The translations under genes and the position numbers were made by a program. Below the pieces are notes generated by a model. The model was not told where the DNA came from and did no database searches. It saw nothing but the letters and a program-made list of their open reading frames with translations. Positions 13,446 to 27,200 of a DNA stretch of 64,000 bases are shown here, piece after piece. Position 1 is the first letter of the stretch; every line of letters starts with the position of its first letter. The stretch comes from Centropus unirufus (Eukaryota; Chordata; Aves; Cuculiformes; Centropidae), in assembly GCA_013397695.1 (NCBI GenBank), contig VYZI01000238.1, forward strand, positions 1 through 64,000. The letters run 5' to 3'.

Positions 13446-16400
13446 CACACGCTGCAGCTTCTCCCAGGCTTAATCTGATTTCTGCACCATAGTTACTTAC
13501 AAACCACTTGAATTCCACCCACATGTAATTTAACCAATGTAAGTCATTAGATTTGATTTTCCATGGTCAGAGCTCTGTTACGTATAAGATTCATCAGCAA
13601 ATATTTGATCTTTATGGAGGTCTTTTTGGTTGGTTCTTTTGTATTTAAAACTGGTTTACTTGGTTCTTATGAATAGTTGAGTTAAAATCATATAATGTTC
13701 TGGTGCTTACTGTTTAGTAAGATAGGTTTCCCTTATGGCTTGGAAAGTTTGGGTTTCCATTTGTTTTTGTTTTCCTGAGAAATGTGTGAAGGGAGTGTGT
13801 GTGCTGTGGTTTAGACACAATTATGTGGGCTGCGCCATTCAGCTTTATCTGGACAGGGGATGGAAGGCAACTCCTCAAACATTGCTTATTTCCCTTCTTC
13901 TCCTACTTTCAAAATAAATTCCAACTTGTTGATTTGTTTAGTCTTGACCCAATCTCAAGGGTGTTGATGTGTTTTAAGGAAATAATGCTGTGTAAAAAAT
14001 TTTAGCATATCTGGGAATACTCTTAAGTCCCGCCTGTTCTGCATAGTTAATGCATGTCCCCTGTCCCCTCAGCCTGGCAATAGTGTGTTGGCAGCTTTAC
14101 AGCTGTGCAGTGGGGTAGATAAAGTGTGATTCTTGACTTAAAGGTGTTAAAGTTTACTTTTCAAAAAATGCATGTTGTATTTGATAAGAGTACCTCAGAA
14201 GTTCATTTATGGAACTGAGGAAAAATCTCTTTTCCCTTTTAAATTGCTGTATACTTAATACACGTACTATGTAAGGCAACTTGCATCTTGCTGTGCCTAC
14301 ATGCATTCGCCAAATAGGGGTCAAGTGTTCCTGGGGCCTTCAAGCCCCTTTTTTTTTTTTTTTTTTTGTCCCTAATCAGCTCATACAGTTCTAAAAACAT
14401 CTCTGTCAGGAGGCTGGGAGTAAGTCTCCACATTAATTAGTTCATCAGCCTTTCCCACCACTTGTAGCAATTATATCTGAGAGCACGCTGGCTAAATTTA
14501 CATGGAACACATTCTTCCTTCCTGCCCCTTGCTCATGTACATTAGAGTACGTTGCAGCTGGAGCCACACCACAAGCATAACGTAAGCATCAGAGAACCCA
14601 TTGTGCCTCCAGCAAGTGCTCTGGGCTGTTTGAAGAAGACAACCTCCCGGTTTCTCTGGTCAGGCTCAGGAGATTTGCTTGCCCATGTCAATGAAATGAA
14701 CCACAGTCTGCTTGTCTTCACAAGAGATGGGCTGCGCTTATCAACAAAGAGAATTTTCAGAGGTGATTCATTTCTGCATTTTCAGCTTTGTGCTTTGAAT
14801 GTACTGGTGAAGAGAAAATACTTGGCAGTAGACAGGGAGCTAGAGAGAGAAACAGACTAAAAGAAATGGCAGAGCTCTGGAAAATCCCTGGAAGCAAACA
14901 ACGAAACTGGGGCACAACAGTGACCTGAATAAGGTCAATGAGTGAAGTGGTAGAACAGACCATGTACACACTTCTAGCTTTGGACCCAATTTCATGTGAA
15001 TGCAGCAATCTAGGAGATTTTTTGCATATGATTAAAAGTGCTATGATATCCACACCTTATGATGGAAATGATAAGAGTTCAGTTAAGTTTAGTATTTCCA
15101 AAGAGTCAGAGCTCAGCCTGTGATATCTGAACCTTAGGCAAGCTGTTGGCTTTGTGCTGGCTCAAGAAGCCACGCATCGGTGTTCATCAGTAGGCTCAGC
15201 TGCTTCTGTCCGTACAGCCACAGTGTAGAAGTCCCCACGGCAAAATTCTGTCTCTTCTTCCACTTAGATTGGCTTTGCTTTTCTGAGGTTAATTTAGTTG
15301 TTGCTTACTGAATTTGTTCACTGCCCCACAAATGGAATAAAATTACCAGGTGATGGATTCTTCCTGTGGCAATGCAGCAAAAAATTATTCCCTGGAGAGG
15401 AATCCACACACAGCGTCTTCATCACATAGAGCTCCCTTCATGACATATTTTGGGGAGCTGACAGGTCGTTGGTCTGCTGAACCTCATCTAGTATGAATTG
15501 TATTCCCAATTACTAAATCAGCACTGAGATTGTTGCATAGATCTTCTTGACTTCTTGATCTTCCAGTGGAAGCTATTCAAGAAAGCTCTGGGCTATTTAG
15601 GAGGACTTTTGGGCTGAGAGCCCCCTTGATAACACTCCTCCACTTGTTTTGTCTTGAAGGTACCTTAGAAGCTTGTCATGTACAGACCTTTCTGGAATAT
15701 TGGTAACAGCTAGAGAATGGGAATGTGTTAAAAACCCTTCCCGTCCTGAGCTAGTGGAGTTTCCCCTTTTCTTCAGCTGTTTTTGGTCTGTTTCCATTGT
15801 CTGCAAAATATAGTGCACCATGCTGTTAGTGAGGAGCACTCAAGAAAAATGTATGCATTGTAAAAATCAGGATAATCTGAATTTCAACAAGATTTAGATC
15901 TAGCTCTTTTAATCACTTAATGTTGACCTTTTCACTATGTTATTGAGCACATGTGAATTGGAATAAATGCCCCAATAATTAAGAGCTTATGCTACATAAA
16001 AGGCAAAGAGGTAAGACTAGTAATTTAGATCCAAATCTAAGCTGGAAAAAAAATTCTTACTAACTCTAATATGTATCTTAATGGTTTCTTGGGTTAGTCT
16101 TTTTATTTTAAACATGTATTTTTACTTTCCCACATTCTCTAAAGTGGTTGCTGTCCATACACAACAGCACTGGGCTGTGAAGAACACAGGACAAACCACA
16201 TTCTTTTCATTTTTGCCCTGAATGAGCAACTGAAAAAAGAAAATAGCAGCATCATTTGGAGGAAAAATAAAGCAGGAAAGGGCAAAGCAGGAGTGAAGTG
16301 GTGATCTTGTACTGGAATATTGATTTGGAAATCTGCAAGCATGTTCACACATAGTGAGGAAAGCTTTAACCTTCATAGTGTCCCCTTTTAACATGTTCAT

Positions 16401-17941
16401 AAAATATTATTCTTCCTATATCTTTAACGCATTCATCTATCTTTGAAAACCTATCTTAAAATACCAAAAGAGAAAAAAATATGATGTTGCTGGGGTCACT
16501 GACATTGAGTCTTTCCTGGGAGCTTTCTCAGGAAGGAAATGTAATGTATGAGCAGCCCTATTAAGGCAGATTAGTGGTCTATATAGGCTTTAGTATAGTC
16601 CAATATAGAGAAAATTGAAACAAAAGGCAAGGCATACTGACAGTATTCCAGTACATCTTCATAGCATGCAGTGCATTGCAGTGTTGCTGCTACTTCAGCT
16701 TTAACTGGTACCTCGGATGGATTTTTCTGTCTTGAGTTTGCCTGATTGCTTTTTGAACCTGTAAAAAATTTAGTTGAACTTGTACTGCTGTGAAATACAA
16801 GGAATTGAATTCCGAATGAGCTGCTGCATTCAGAAACATAAGAGTCAGTTCCGAGTAAAGAAGAATTGATCCCAGCAGCTAAGCCTGCCACCATGTGCTA
16901 AATATACTCAAGAACAATCCTTTGCTGCAGCTATCTGGAGTTGTGTAGTAGCGAGTAGAAAGAAAGAAAAAAAGGAAATTTGTGTGAAATCCAGAGCCAG
17001 AGTGGAAATTTTGCAAGAGCAGACATTCTTCTGGCCAAAGACTGGGTTATTTCACATCCTGCTTTACTGAGAAGGGTTGCTTCCAAAGCAGAGATTGCTG
17101 CCCATTGAAAATTGAACCTTTCATATTAAATGCACGCACACAAAAAAAAATGTATCTATTAGACTGTGCTCAGCTGTCTTTTCAATAGGAATTTTCTTTG
17201 TGATGCAGGTCACATTTCTGAGAAGAATTTCCTTACAAATATTAGCCACAGTAGCACTGACATATGTCTTCCCCATTCTCCTTCCAGCTAGGTGGCTGGT
17301 ACTCTGCTCCATGTATATCACAGTCACTAAACACACAAAACTAAATTGGAAAAGTAAATTATGCTTTCATTTTGAAAGTGCTCTGCTTGGTTCTGTATTT
17401 GCCATGGGTCTTGTTTTTATAGAAAAAGGATCCATATTGGAAGTTTTTCACTGAAACTTGAATTTTGATGAAGACAATGAAGATAAGTTGTCATCGAAGA
17501 AAATATCTTGCTATTGGTAACAGTTATGATATTTCACTTATTGGGCACAGATCCTGTATTCAGCCTCTAATCTCTTTTTTCAGGGGACTATGAGAGAAAA
17601 TTTCTGTACATATTTTTATAGAGCCAGATACTAATAACTAAGATCTAGCGAAATAAAAGATTCAGAATGCTTTTTCAGAAGGATTCTGTGGATGAAAGCA
17701 GTATGCAAGATGAAATATGCATATCTCCTGGAAAGGAGATGGCTTGTAAGCCTTGAGTTTTACCTTTGCATTTTTAGTGTGAATATATAGATATATTTTT
17801 TGCCTATTCTCATATAGACAGGCATTACACACCATATTCCTTAGACTGTTTATAGCTGCAGGTCTCTCTTGTGTACCATTTATGTCTCACCTAAATATCA
17901 TATTTGAATTTTGCTCACTGATGGAAAAATATTTTTTCCAG
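13446..17941. other. Non-coding stretch, no gene seen
   Basis: AT-rich sequence. The plus-strand 102-codon frame at 14552-14860 and the minus-strand 107-codon frame at 16571-16894 show no family motif or convincing splice boundaries. A T19 run is listed separately. Nothing else stands out. Confidence 0.65.
14349..14367. repeat. T19 homopolymer
   Basis: Nineteen uninterrupted thymines. Read on the minus strand this is a poly(A) run, but no retroposed body is recognisable on the higher-coordinate side, so I call it a simple repeat. Confidence 0.85.
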
Positions 17942-17989
17942 TGGGACTTTCACTGCTGTGAACCATTTTTTTGTGTGTGAACTATACAG
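17942..17989 (+). other. Candidate 48-nt exon of unknown transcript
   Basis: It is preceded by a T-rich acceptor ending TTTTTTCCAG and followed by the consensus donor CAG|GTAAGT. One of the three phases is open across it; the other two contain TGA. No homology is recognised. It may pair with the acceptor at 19,172, but both could be decoy splice sites. Confidence 0.2.
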
Positions 17990-19147
17990 GTAAGTTTATG
18001 TGAGCCGGTATCTTACGCTTCTGAGTGCAGATGGGGATGGGTTTCAAAGGCATTTTTTTATATAAACATCCTTCTTACAGGTACATAGAGTTTACACTTT
18101 CTGAAATCCTGTATTGCTACTATGCAGCCTGATTAGCACTCTACCAGAAACCCTTATCGCTATGTTCCAAGACTCTGCTCGCAGCAGCAAAGAGTAAAAT
18201 CAGCCCAGGGATTACCTTTCCTTTATCTGAAGGAATGACTGTGACAGACAATTTGAATAAACACTGGGACCAAAGCTTGCAGGTGACAGGGATTTGGCAG
18301 CTCCTAAGTCTGGAATCTCCCCGCGTTCTTCCTTCATCAAGAGATGAAGATCATTGGGAGACGTGGTCTGAGGAACAGGTTTGTATGAAACCATTTTGCA
18401 TTGCTGTACAAAGGGCAGCAGTGCGTCATGCCTGTCTTCCTCCAGCCCTGCACCCACTAGGTCAGAAAGAAGAAATGCTAATGAATCATGTTTGCTTTGG
18501 CAACCTCCTACTTGAGTTTCTTCCCACTCTTCTTGTCTGAGCTGGGTGCCTTTTGACAGACAGGTGGGACAGATGCGAGGTGCCAGAGCTGCATCCTGCT
18601 TTTCTCTGCTCCTGCTGACATCTACTGGTAGAGAAATCTCAGCTTGTGCATTTGCAGAAGGTAGCTGAAATATTCATCAAGTATAATATATATGCCTCAA
18701 CGCAATGTAGAATTTATTAGTGTAAACGTTTTTGTATTTGTTTGGATTATTCTGTGAGCAAAGGAGGGCAGATTTGTTGCAGACAGGCAGAGTTCTTGAC
18801 AATATTGAAATGAGAGCAGAATAAATAGCTGCAGTGGGTTTTATAGGCAGCACTTCAGCTGAGCTATGAATAAGTAGGATTATGCTATCATTGCCTAGAA
18901 GGCTTTTTAGTGGTTTTGTTTAGTTTTCTTGTTCTGCTTTCCTTACACAAAGGATCTTTTGGTAGGAAGTGTCACACTGTCAGAGGTTACTGAAAGCCAG
19001 ACTTGCTATGGGAATCTGAAATAGTACTTTTTGTTCATAATCAATGCTTTCTGGCTTTGGCGTGTCACGGGCTGTTGGTTTAGGAAACAAGGATAAGACA
19101 TGCTATTCTTTCTGTTCATTCTGCTAATGGCCTGTCTTATGTGTGCC
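17990..19147. other. Non-coding stretch between two candidate exons
   Basis: No supported gene. It contains a 101-codon plus-strand frame at 18235-18540 and an 81-codon minus-strand frame overlapping it, neither resembling a known family, plus the CTCF-like motif. It would be an intron if the flanking candidate exons are real. Confidence 0.5.
18616..18628 (-). promoter_or_regulatory. CTCF-like motif
   Basis: The minus strand reads CCAGTAGATGTCA, matching the CTCF core CCASYAGRKGGCR at all but two positions, with CAGCAGG further 3'. It was identified by eye only. Occupancy is inference. Confidence 0.25.
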
Positions 19148-19170
19148 TTTTTTTTTTCTTTCTTTCTTTC
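19148..19170. repeat. Polypyrimidine tract, T10 plus CTTT repeats
   Basis: A run of ten T followed by CTTT units ends exactly at an AG. It is both a simple repeat and a potential strong polypyrimidine tract for a splice acceptor at 19171-19172. Confidence 0.75.
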
Positions 19171-19172
19171 AG

Positions 19173-19242
19173 GATCCTGACATTGAAAATGAATCCTCTG
19201 ATAGAGAGGCCTTCAGAATATCCCAAGCAAATAAGAAGTTAT
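19173..19242 (+). other. Candidate exon after a strong polypyrimidine tract
   Basis: Starting right after the AG at 19171-19172, the phase-0 frame is open for about 23 hydrophilic, acidic codons (DPDIENESSDRE...) to a TAA near 19,240. A second phase is also open for a similar length to a nearby TAG. No protein family is recognised. The acceptor is strong by inspection, but coding status is unsupported. Confidence 0.2.
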
Positions 19243-21806
19243 AAGTAGGGGAAAAAGGCATTTTTCTAGCCCTTTTGACAGCCAGACAATTCTATTTGGA
19301 TAAGGCACAGAGTTAGATGAAAAATGAAATCATGTATTTTGTGATCATATCCTTGCCCTTATTATTCGCTGATAGCATGTTTATTTTGATCTATGAATTC
19401 AGAAGCAAAATGCACTGTAACAGTAATGGTTTAGCTCTGGGGATATAAATTCTATTCATGTGCCCACATCTGATTTGGCTTTACCCAAGGTTATGTCCTC
19501 TACTTGTATATCCCTCATCTCTTCCATATAAACAAAGTATTGTATGACCCAGTTGGTGTTTGAGGTTTTAGAGTGAGAAAAAATATTTCCTGCTGATATT
19601 GAAATACTTGATTGAAGACCCAACATAAACATTGTCCAAATTCTCTATGCCTTGCTCCTCCTCTAAGACCTGAACTCATTGGAGACACTCATTGGCAGAG
19701 AAGAAAGATCAGAGCTGCATTCAAAATGTTTACTAAATGTGATACCCCCTCTGCTCTAGAGATGAACTCGGGCTTGCTCAGTTCTGAACACATCAATATG
19801 CACACAATTAAGCACAGGAGACCGATTGTGTGATAAGTGCTTATTGATCCTCTTCTGAAGCTTTGGGAAAAGAACAGAAAAGGCTTCTAAGGTATAAAGA
19901 TCTTCAGCGGGGAGAAAAAGAAAGGTATTCTCCACCCTCTTAGGGGCTTGAGAAAAAAAATGTAAATATATATATGTTTTCTTATATTTTTACATTGAGG
20001 TTTGCATCCAGCAGGCATAAAATGGCAACACAGATTTGGATTTTTGAGGACTTGAGATGTAAAGACCATTTAGATTAGTAATTAGTAGATTTAGCAGATT
20101 AGGAATTCAGCATGATTTTATAGAAATACACTTTAGAACTAAATTACCAACTATTAAGCAGGTTGTTGCTTTGCTCACATTATCAGTTCATTATACAATG
20201 CATGCTTAAATTTCTCTTTTAATTGTAGTTGAGACGATTACATCCAGGAAGTTTACGAAACCAGGAAGTATTAGTCCCAGAAAGCCACGAATGCCAAAAC
20301 AGATAAGCGTTTTCTTGGTGACACAGGTATTTACTGTTGTTAACGTAGGTGTTTTTCCATGGAAATGTCCCAAATTTGCCACTGTTGCTCTTGTCCAAGA
20401 GGCAAAGGAAGCTCCTGATGCATTTAGACTATAATTGGACAATGAAAGAATGTTATTGCTAAAGAAATCTCATGAATGATGATAAAAAATAGAGAAACTC
20501 ACCTTAAACTGCTGCTTTACCAGGATGTGTCTCTTTGAATGAAGCCTCATTGGAAGGGGTTTTGAAAGTTTTGACGTTGTACGTCTTAAAAAGAATAGTG
20601 TTTATATATGATATTTTATCTATCTCTCAAAAGTAAGTCCTACAGATTTTCGTAGAATACAGAAAAGAGGTGAGTTTTGAGAAATGCTGACAATAAACAG
20701 AAGGTTCCTAGCACCCAGATGGACTATTCCATCCTTGGATAGGTATTTACCACAGTTATCTGCTCAGTATAACTTATAAGGAGTAAGACATTTGTCGCTG
20801 CGCTGAGACTCTAATGACCTGTAGCAGGATAAATTATGTTGTGCTCTCATACAATTGCTTCCCTGAAATATGTTTATTTTTCTCTGCATGCAGGTTAGCA
20901 TCGCAGGCTGGTTAATGACATCAAGGCCGTCTTGTGTATGCATTTGGCTACTCCTGCAGGCAAGGTCAGCCCTTTCTATCAAATTTACACAGAAAATAGT
21001 AGGCTTAAGGATTCATTTGCTCAGTGCAATTTGCAATAAAATTAATGAATCATCTCTTGACAGACTCTTTAAAGGTGAACAAGAAAACTTCTGTAATTAA
21101 CCATACTACAATGCCAGTCTACACTGGCTGCCCACAAATCTAGGAGGGTTTTAAACCTGGGAACATGGGCTCTGACTGGTGGTGTGTGACAGGCAAAGCC
21201 TGAACGTTTGCCTGCGTATGGCTTTTTTCCCTGCCTCAAATATTTATCTTGGTCTTTTTTCCTTTCATTTCTATAGATAATTCCTTGCAATCTCCTTTGG
21301 CTATCTGATAGTTTGCCTTTTTTCCACTCATTATAATGAATAATCCAACAGCAATATTGCAGTGACAGAGCTTTTTCCCAATGCAGTTTGATCCTGAGAG
21401 GATCAGCTACCCCACAGCAGGAGAATATGAGTTTCTTCTCTGCTAACACTTGTGACACTGACTGACCACAGAGTCATGTTCTGGTACCTTGAAAACCAGA
21501 TTATAAAACATGTACAATTAAATAGGGTCACAAATCTGCTTAAATTAGTAACAACAAACATTGTCCTGTAATAGAGATCTTCATAGCAGGTGCAGAGGAT
21601 GATTCTGTTAATATGTATTTAGCTACTTTTCACTTCCCCTAGAAAGAAAGATCAGTATTTTGAAAAGCTGTAGCAACTGACTCAACACAGCTAAGGGTAC
21701 TAATTTTCCTGCAAGAGCCAGCCTTTGGCAGATGATTTTCCTGCAGTGCTGCACAGCAAACGGAAGGTGGGGCACAGGCTTCACTGGTTTGTGCTGTTCA
21801 CTGGTG
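19243..21806. other. Non-coding stretch, no gene seen
   Basis: AT-rich with a short (AT)n run at 19966-19975. The longest frame is a minus-strand 129-codon frame at 21069-21458 with no recognisable motif. No RNA gene is seen. Confidence 0.65.
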
Positions 21807-21840
21807 GCCCAAACCATTCAACGGTTCTGCAATTCTATGA
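21807..21840 (+). mobile_element. Probable 3' tail remnant of a CR1 LINE
   Basis: CCCAAACCATTC followed after a short insertion by ATTCTATGA resembles the conserved 3' end of avian CR1 elements (CCAACCCAAACCATTCTATGA followed by the ATTCTATG repeat). Only the last about 34 bases are convincing; the upstream 100 bases do not clearly match CR1. If correct it is an old, heavily decayed, 5'-truncated copy, and it points to a sauropsid genome. Confidence 0.4.
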
Positions 21841-24022
21841 AACGTCATGAAGCTATATCTGCCACTGTTTCTTAAATTGGTTGGGGCAGTAATAAACTGG
21901 GGATACTAGGCTGTACAGATTTCAGCTTTAAAAAGCATATTTTTTTTCTATGTTAACAGCATGGACCAGGCAAAATCCAATAGAAAAGCTGTGTTTGATT
22001 TTTTGTATATATATACTTTCTCGTTTACATTCATGTAAATGAAGATCAAAACCATGAAAGTCCTCTGACTTAGTTAAAAGGGTTTATTCTACTGTGACTG
22101 TGAGCAGAGCCATCACTAGGCTCTGTGCAAACTGTTACAGACTCAGTCTGAGCTTCATTGTGTACAGGAGTTGCGGTAGTGCTTGGCAGCTTGCAGAAGA
22201 GGTTTTAGTTTTAAGTCGATAAACACTTCATTGGGTATAATAAAACTTAGAGCTCTGCTTTGGTACGCACGAGGAATTTCTTCCTTCCCCTCTTTTTGGT
22301 GCAGTCAGTGCGTTTCTCTCTTTAGGAGCACATAGTAAAAGGGGCATTCAGATGCCTGGAAAATTCCATAATCGCCCAGAAATATCTGCTCTGAGACAGT
22401 GTGGCTATTAATTTACCAAGTAGGCCATTAGGTTAATATATTTATCCACTGCAAATGAATTTAAATTGCTTATTTTGCAGTTTATAAATGTGCATCCTCT
22501 GGATGTATTCCCCAAAATGTCCTTCAGGTAAAGATCACTTAGCAGCATGTCCTAAGTAACAATGGACTTGGGCTCTTCCTCAAAGTAACTGTACAGCAAA
22601 AGACCTTTCACTAACTCCAAAATGTCACCAGCTCCTAAGTACTTGTGTCCAACATGTGCCACTTGCTGCTTCTGAGCTGTTCTCAGCCACTGCAATGGAA
22701 GTAAATAGCGTGATTGCTACAGTAGCCAAGGGATTTATCAATCAGAGGTACCATAAAAAGCCCTGATCCCCCACATCCAGGAGTACACAGATATATTGCA
22801 CAACTCATCTTAAAACCTGCTGATAATTACACTTTTGTCTGCCAGAATTAGACCCTATTAAAAATTACTCATGCCTTAGAAACTGTCTTTTTCCTTCTCC
22901 CCACCCCCTAAGGAGAATTAACATCCCATTTTCAGTTATCAGTGCCATGATGCTAATCCTGACATTGCTGCGTTTGCTATAAAAGCAAGTCAGACTTCCC
23001 AGTCTTTGGGAAGAGTAAGTAAAAGCACTCCTCTAAGTTAGGTAAGGTTCTTCCTTCTCAGCTCACTTTTAATTATAATTGCTACCATCTTCTTTCTTTG
23101 TGAGGGCTGCAAATCCAGTTGGGGATCTGGTTAGCTGATCTCTGACAATATCAAATGTTGTCAGAACTCTTAATCGAAGGCAGCCCATGAAAGCACCCCG
23201 GGGAGCGCTTTATTCTCTGTGTTTAAAAGGACATGAAAGTACAATAGTTCTCTTTATATGGGTACAAAGCAGCCAATTGATCTTGTCAGTTTAATAAATA
23301 ATACAATTGCTTCCACCAGACACTGTTAATAGACTCCTGTCTGGACTAATGTTGTACAGAATTGTACAAGTACAGAAATGCTATCTACCTCTATCTGCCC
23401 TGGATTAACCACCTTCTCCTTTATCACCCAGAGGCAAAGCTTCCAGCAGTAGTCCCTGAAGGGCATCAGGTCCCCTGATCTTCATCTCCTTCTTTATTTT
23501 AATGTGTGTTCTTTGAGGAGACAAACTAATTTCCTGATGCATCTGTTGTCTGGCTGGTTCTTAGCTTTTTTACAGATTCAAGGAAGCTCAAGAATGTAAA
23601 TAGGCAGCCGGTTTGCGGTGGGTTTTTTTGTTTATTTTTAAATCATTTACTCTCTATGTGGTTTGAAGATGCAAAGATGCAAAATTTGTATTGTGCTTTT
23701 CAAATGTTACAAAGGCACAGGGAAGCTTGCATGCAGCTTCTCACCTGAGGCACTGTGAATATATGGACCAGAATTCAGTAGAATTAATACAAGACTTTGG
23801 TTCAAGAAGCCCACAACTCAGGGGTTTGGGATGTTTCTGGTTTGGTGCCAAAATACCAGATTGTGCCCTTCTGTGGATTCCCCACTTGGTGTTTTAAGTA
23901 GGCTGTGTGTTTTTGCATTACCAGCACTGCTTTTCAGGTAAGATTTAGATGGGATATAGACACACCAGTGTTCACTGAGGAAGATTTTAAAATGTTCATT
24001 GTCCTGGTTTTGATTTATTTTC
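21841..24022. other. Non-coding stretch, no gene seen
   Basis: AT-rich, with a palindromic GTATATATATAC at 22005-22016. A TATAAAAG string near 22,979 has no supporting promoter or transcript. Frames are short. Confidence 0.65.
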
Positions 24023-24035
24023 TTTTTTTTTTTTT
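24023..24035. repeat. T13 homopolymer
   Basis: Thirteen consecutive thymines in a T-rich neighbourhood. Confidence 0.8.
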
Positions 24036-24255
24036 CTCTGCTATAACACAAAGTGGTTCCGAATTTTGCAGCTGAGACATGTAATAAAGAGGCAGGAAGA
24101 GAATGTATTTGTCATTGGGAATTGATTTCTAGAGTTCTGATGACCAGAATATTATGCTTAGGAAACAGTTAATTTTACAGTAGTTACAGCTCTTACACTT
24201 TTACATCTTTTTATCTATATATCTACCTAAACTTGTGTTTGCATATGTATGGGGA

Positions 24256-24269
24256 TTTATATATATAAA
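24256..24269. repeat. Palindromic AT tract
   Basis: TTTATATATATAAA is a perfect 14-base self-complementary AT run inside a broader A/T-rich patch extending to about 24,300. Confidence 0.8.
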
Positions 24270-27200
24270 AACATAAAAATATAGGTATGGTTTTTATACA
24301 TATCTATGTACAGCATATGTATAAATCTGGTCTGTGCTGTCAAAATCCCCACAGATTGTTTTCCCAGATGATGAGAGGCTGGACATACCTCTTTGAATCT
24401 TGCTGAGCTCTCCAGCTCTGCCTGTCGAAGGAGACATAGTGGTGAGTAAAAAGATGACTGATCCCCTTCCATGTATTTGTAAGAAAAATATGTTTGATCT
24501 GAATGCCAGAATCAGCTATTTAATTGTTAATAACATTTTGTTTATCTATAATAACCCGAATGAATAATGCAATGACCAATGAGTAAAAAGAACTTTTTCT
24601 ATTTATATTCCCTATACCTTGGTTTTACCTGCTGTAAAAGGTAGGAACAGTGCCAGGACTCAAAGGGACATTCACAGGATGAATGCATAATTTATATTGA
24701 GCTGCTCAGGTATTTCAGGTACTGGGATAATACATGATATGAAGATTTTTATCTATAGCAGAAACATATTCTGGTTCAAGCATCAGAAGTCAACAGAATT
24801 GGGATTTTTTTTTTATCAGTGGGGAAAGAAATTTCTGGAAATTGAATGCTTCATCCCAAAAGCCTTTTCACTGGATCCCTGTGTGATCAAGTCTGTACTT
24901 ACACAGATAACGCTTTTGAATTGTTGTGGCATTTCTGACAGAGAAAATACACTACTGCCCTTATACTTGAAAAATTATTTTTATTTTCAATTAAAAAAAC
25001 TTAATGAAATCAAAGGTCCTTAACTGTTTTTATATATGACTTCAGAAATAAAAATGAGTCTTTTATATAATGAAATGCTAGTGTTGAAAATCAGTTTTCT
25101 TCACTCCTCCTTCAGTCCTGCATCCATTTTGAATTGAGACCAGTGTGTTTGAAGGGTAAGACCCAAAAAAGCTTCTAAAGTCACAATCAGTATTTGAAAG
25201 GCTGCTCTGTGCTCTTCTTTGAGTGCTATTGATGCTTTCAGTTGAGGCATGAAAGACCTAGAACTCTGATCTCTGGTTTTGGCAAGTCGAGTCTTTCAAT
25301 TCAATTTCACAACTCTGCAGCTGTGAAGCTTTACAACTTTTGATGTTTAAAAAGGTAGAGATTATTTCTGTTCTGTGTGATTTGTGAGCAACCACTGCTT
25401 CTGTTAGCAAACCCAGGAAGAAACCTGTCTGTCTGATGTGCATGGACTGTTACTGATACCTGTGCTAACACCTGAGTAGATATTAGACATCTGGCTGGCA
25501 TCTCTGAGATCAAAACACTCTCTGATGCTCTGCTGCCCTTTGAGCAGCACTTAATTGGCCATGATACCATGTTTTAGGGCCTGGCACTGAGCTTTGCCTC
25601 CTTGGGTCACTGGGTGAACTCAGTTTAGGTCTGTGGGCAACCAGACAACGGTCTCAGCCTCCTTTCTAGTGGAGAGAGGGCTGCGTTGCTCTTTTCACTG
25701 TTAAGGTTCTCTTACCTGCAGAGACCTGTGGCGAAGATGTGAATTTTCAGGACCTGCTCTTTCTGGTGGGGGGAGTTCTGTAGGTGGACTGAAGCACGTT
25801 AGGATGGACGGTTTGGTGAGCATACCTTGGGTGTCTTTTGCAGAGAAGATTTCAGGTGGGTCTGACCATCCTTGATCTTACAAGGCTTATGCCAAACTCT
25901 TCAAACACTCGACACCCTGGGAAGCAGAGAGTAGCTTACAAGTCATGGGTGCAAGCATGGGCATGAAGATGGGATTCAGGGTGAAAGGAAAAAGATAGCC
26001 TTGGCACCTGCTGCTCACCCACCTCCTCCTGCAGTGGGAGTGAACAATTATCAAGCAGCCTTTTGCCAATCAGCCTTGTGTCCTGTCACAGAAACCCCAG
26101 GTGCACTGATAAAGAGGTATGGACTGGTCACTGACAAAGCTTCTGCAGGCACTGGGGCCAGCCAGGCTAGGACTGGCTCCATTCTGGAGTCTAAGAGCAC
26201 TGTGGACTTAGCACTGAGCCCAGAGCTCAGTGTTCAGTGTCTCACTTATGCAGAGGACTCACCTCCTATCCAGCTTGGATGATGGGCAAGAGTGATGTGT
26301 GGATGGAAGCCCACCCCAGCATCTAAGTGCAATGCCCTCCATTTCCAGTGCTGTAAAACTAGACTAAGTCAAAGAGCATAAATTTGGGGGCTTCTCCCCG
26401 GGGAATTTTGCTGCACATTATTTTCGTTAGAAATGGAGATCATTTGGCTTAACTCTGCCAAAACATGTGGAGAACTGGAGAGCTGGGATGTGAACACAGA
26501 CTTAGTTCTCAAGTCAAAGCCAGCCATTCTGGACATTGTTCCCATTCTACTAAAAATGCAGCATTACAAACATGTCTATGTTGGATTTCTGTGCAGCATG
26601 CATGTTGCTACAAAGACAGGAAAACTAAACTGTTTGCTGCACCAAGAGAGACATCCAGACTTTGCTTGTGGGATAAGGCAGAGCATCGGCACTGATTGTT
26701 TCCTCTCTCTAGGAGGAGAAAAGCATCTGTCATTGTAGAGATGGGCACACTAGCTATTCTGTGCAGGAAAAATAGTGTATCTGAATGCTAACTGCACGGT
26801 GGACTGCCTGCTTCTAACCAAAGTCCTGTGTTGTGCATTGTAACTGAGTGATGCTTTGTGACTCATGATAAAGATGCTGTGCTGAAAAAGGGTGTTTGTT
26901 GACTATGGGGTGCAAAAAGCTGCTTAGGTCATTCATAGTTAGATCTGAGATACATAGTTTTCTGTGATGATTTCACAAACTGGGCAGATGTTGAATGGAT
27001 GTGTGGCAGGGGAGTGGGAGTGGTTAGAGAAACGTGAACTGACAGCGGATGTCAGGGCATTGACAGCACTCCACACACAACAATTGTGAGGAAGAAGAGA
27101 GGGAGGGAGGTGGAACATGGGCAGACAGAAGGGAGAAAGTAAAGTCAAGGTGCAGGATGTCGCTTTGGAGTGGAGGACTCTGCTAAGGCTTGATTCAGTG

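Noticed and set aside
22977..22985. TATAAAAG as a core promoter
   Set aside because: It is an isolated TATA string without a CpG island, nearby open frame or other promoter features.
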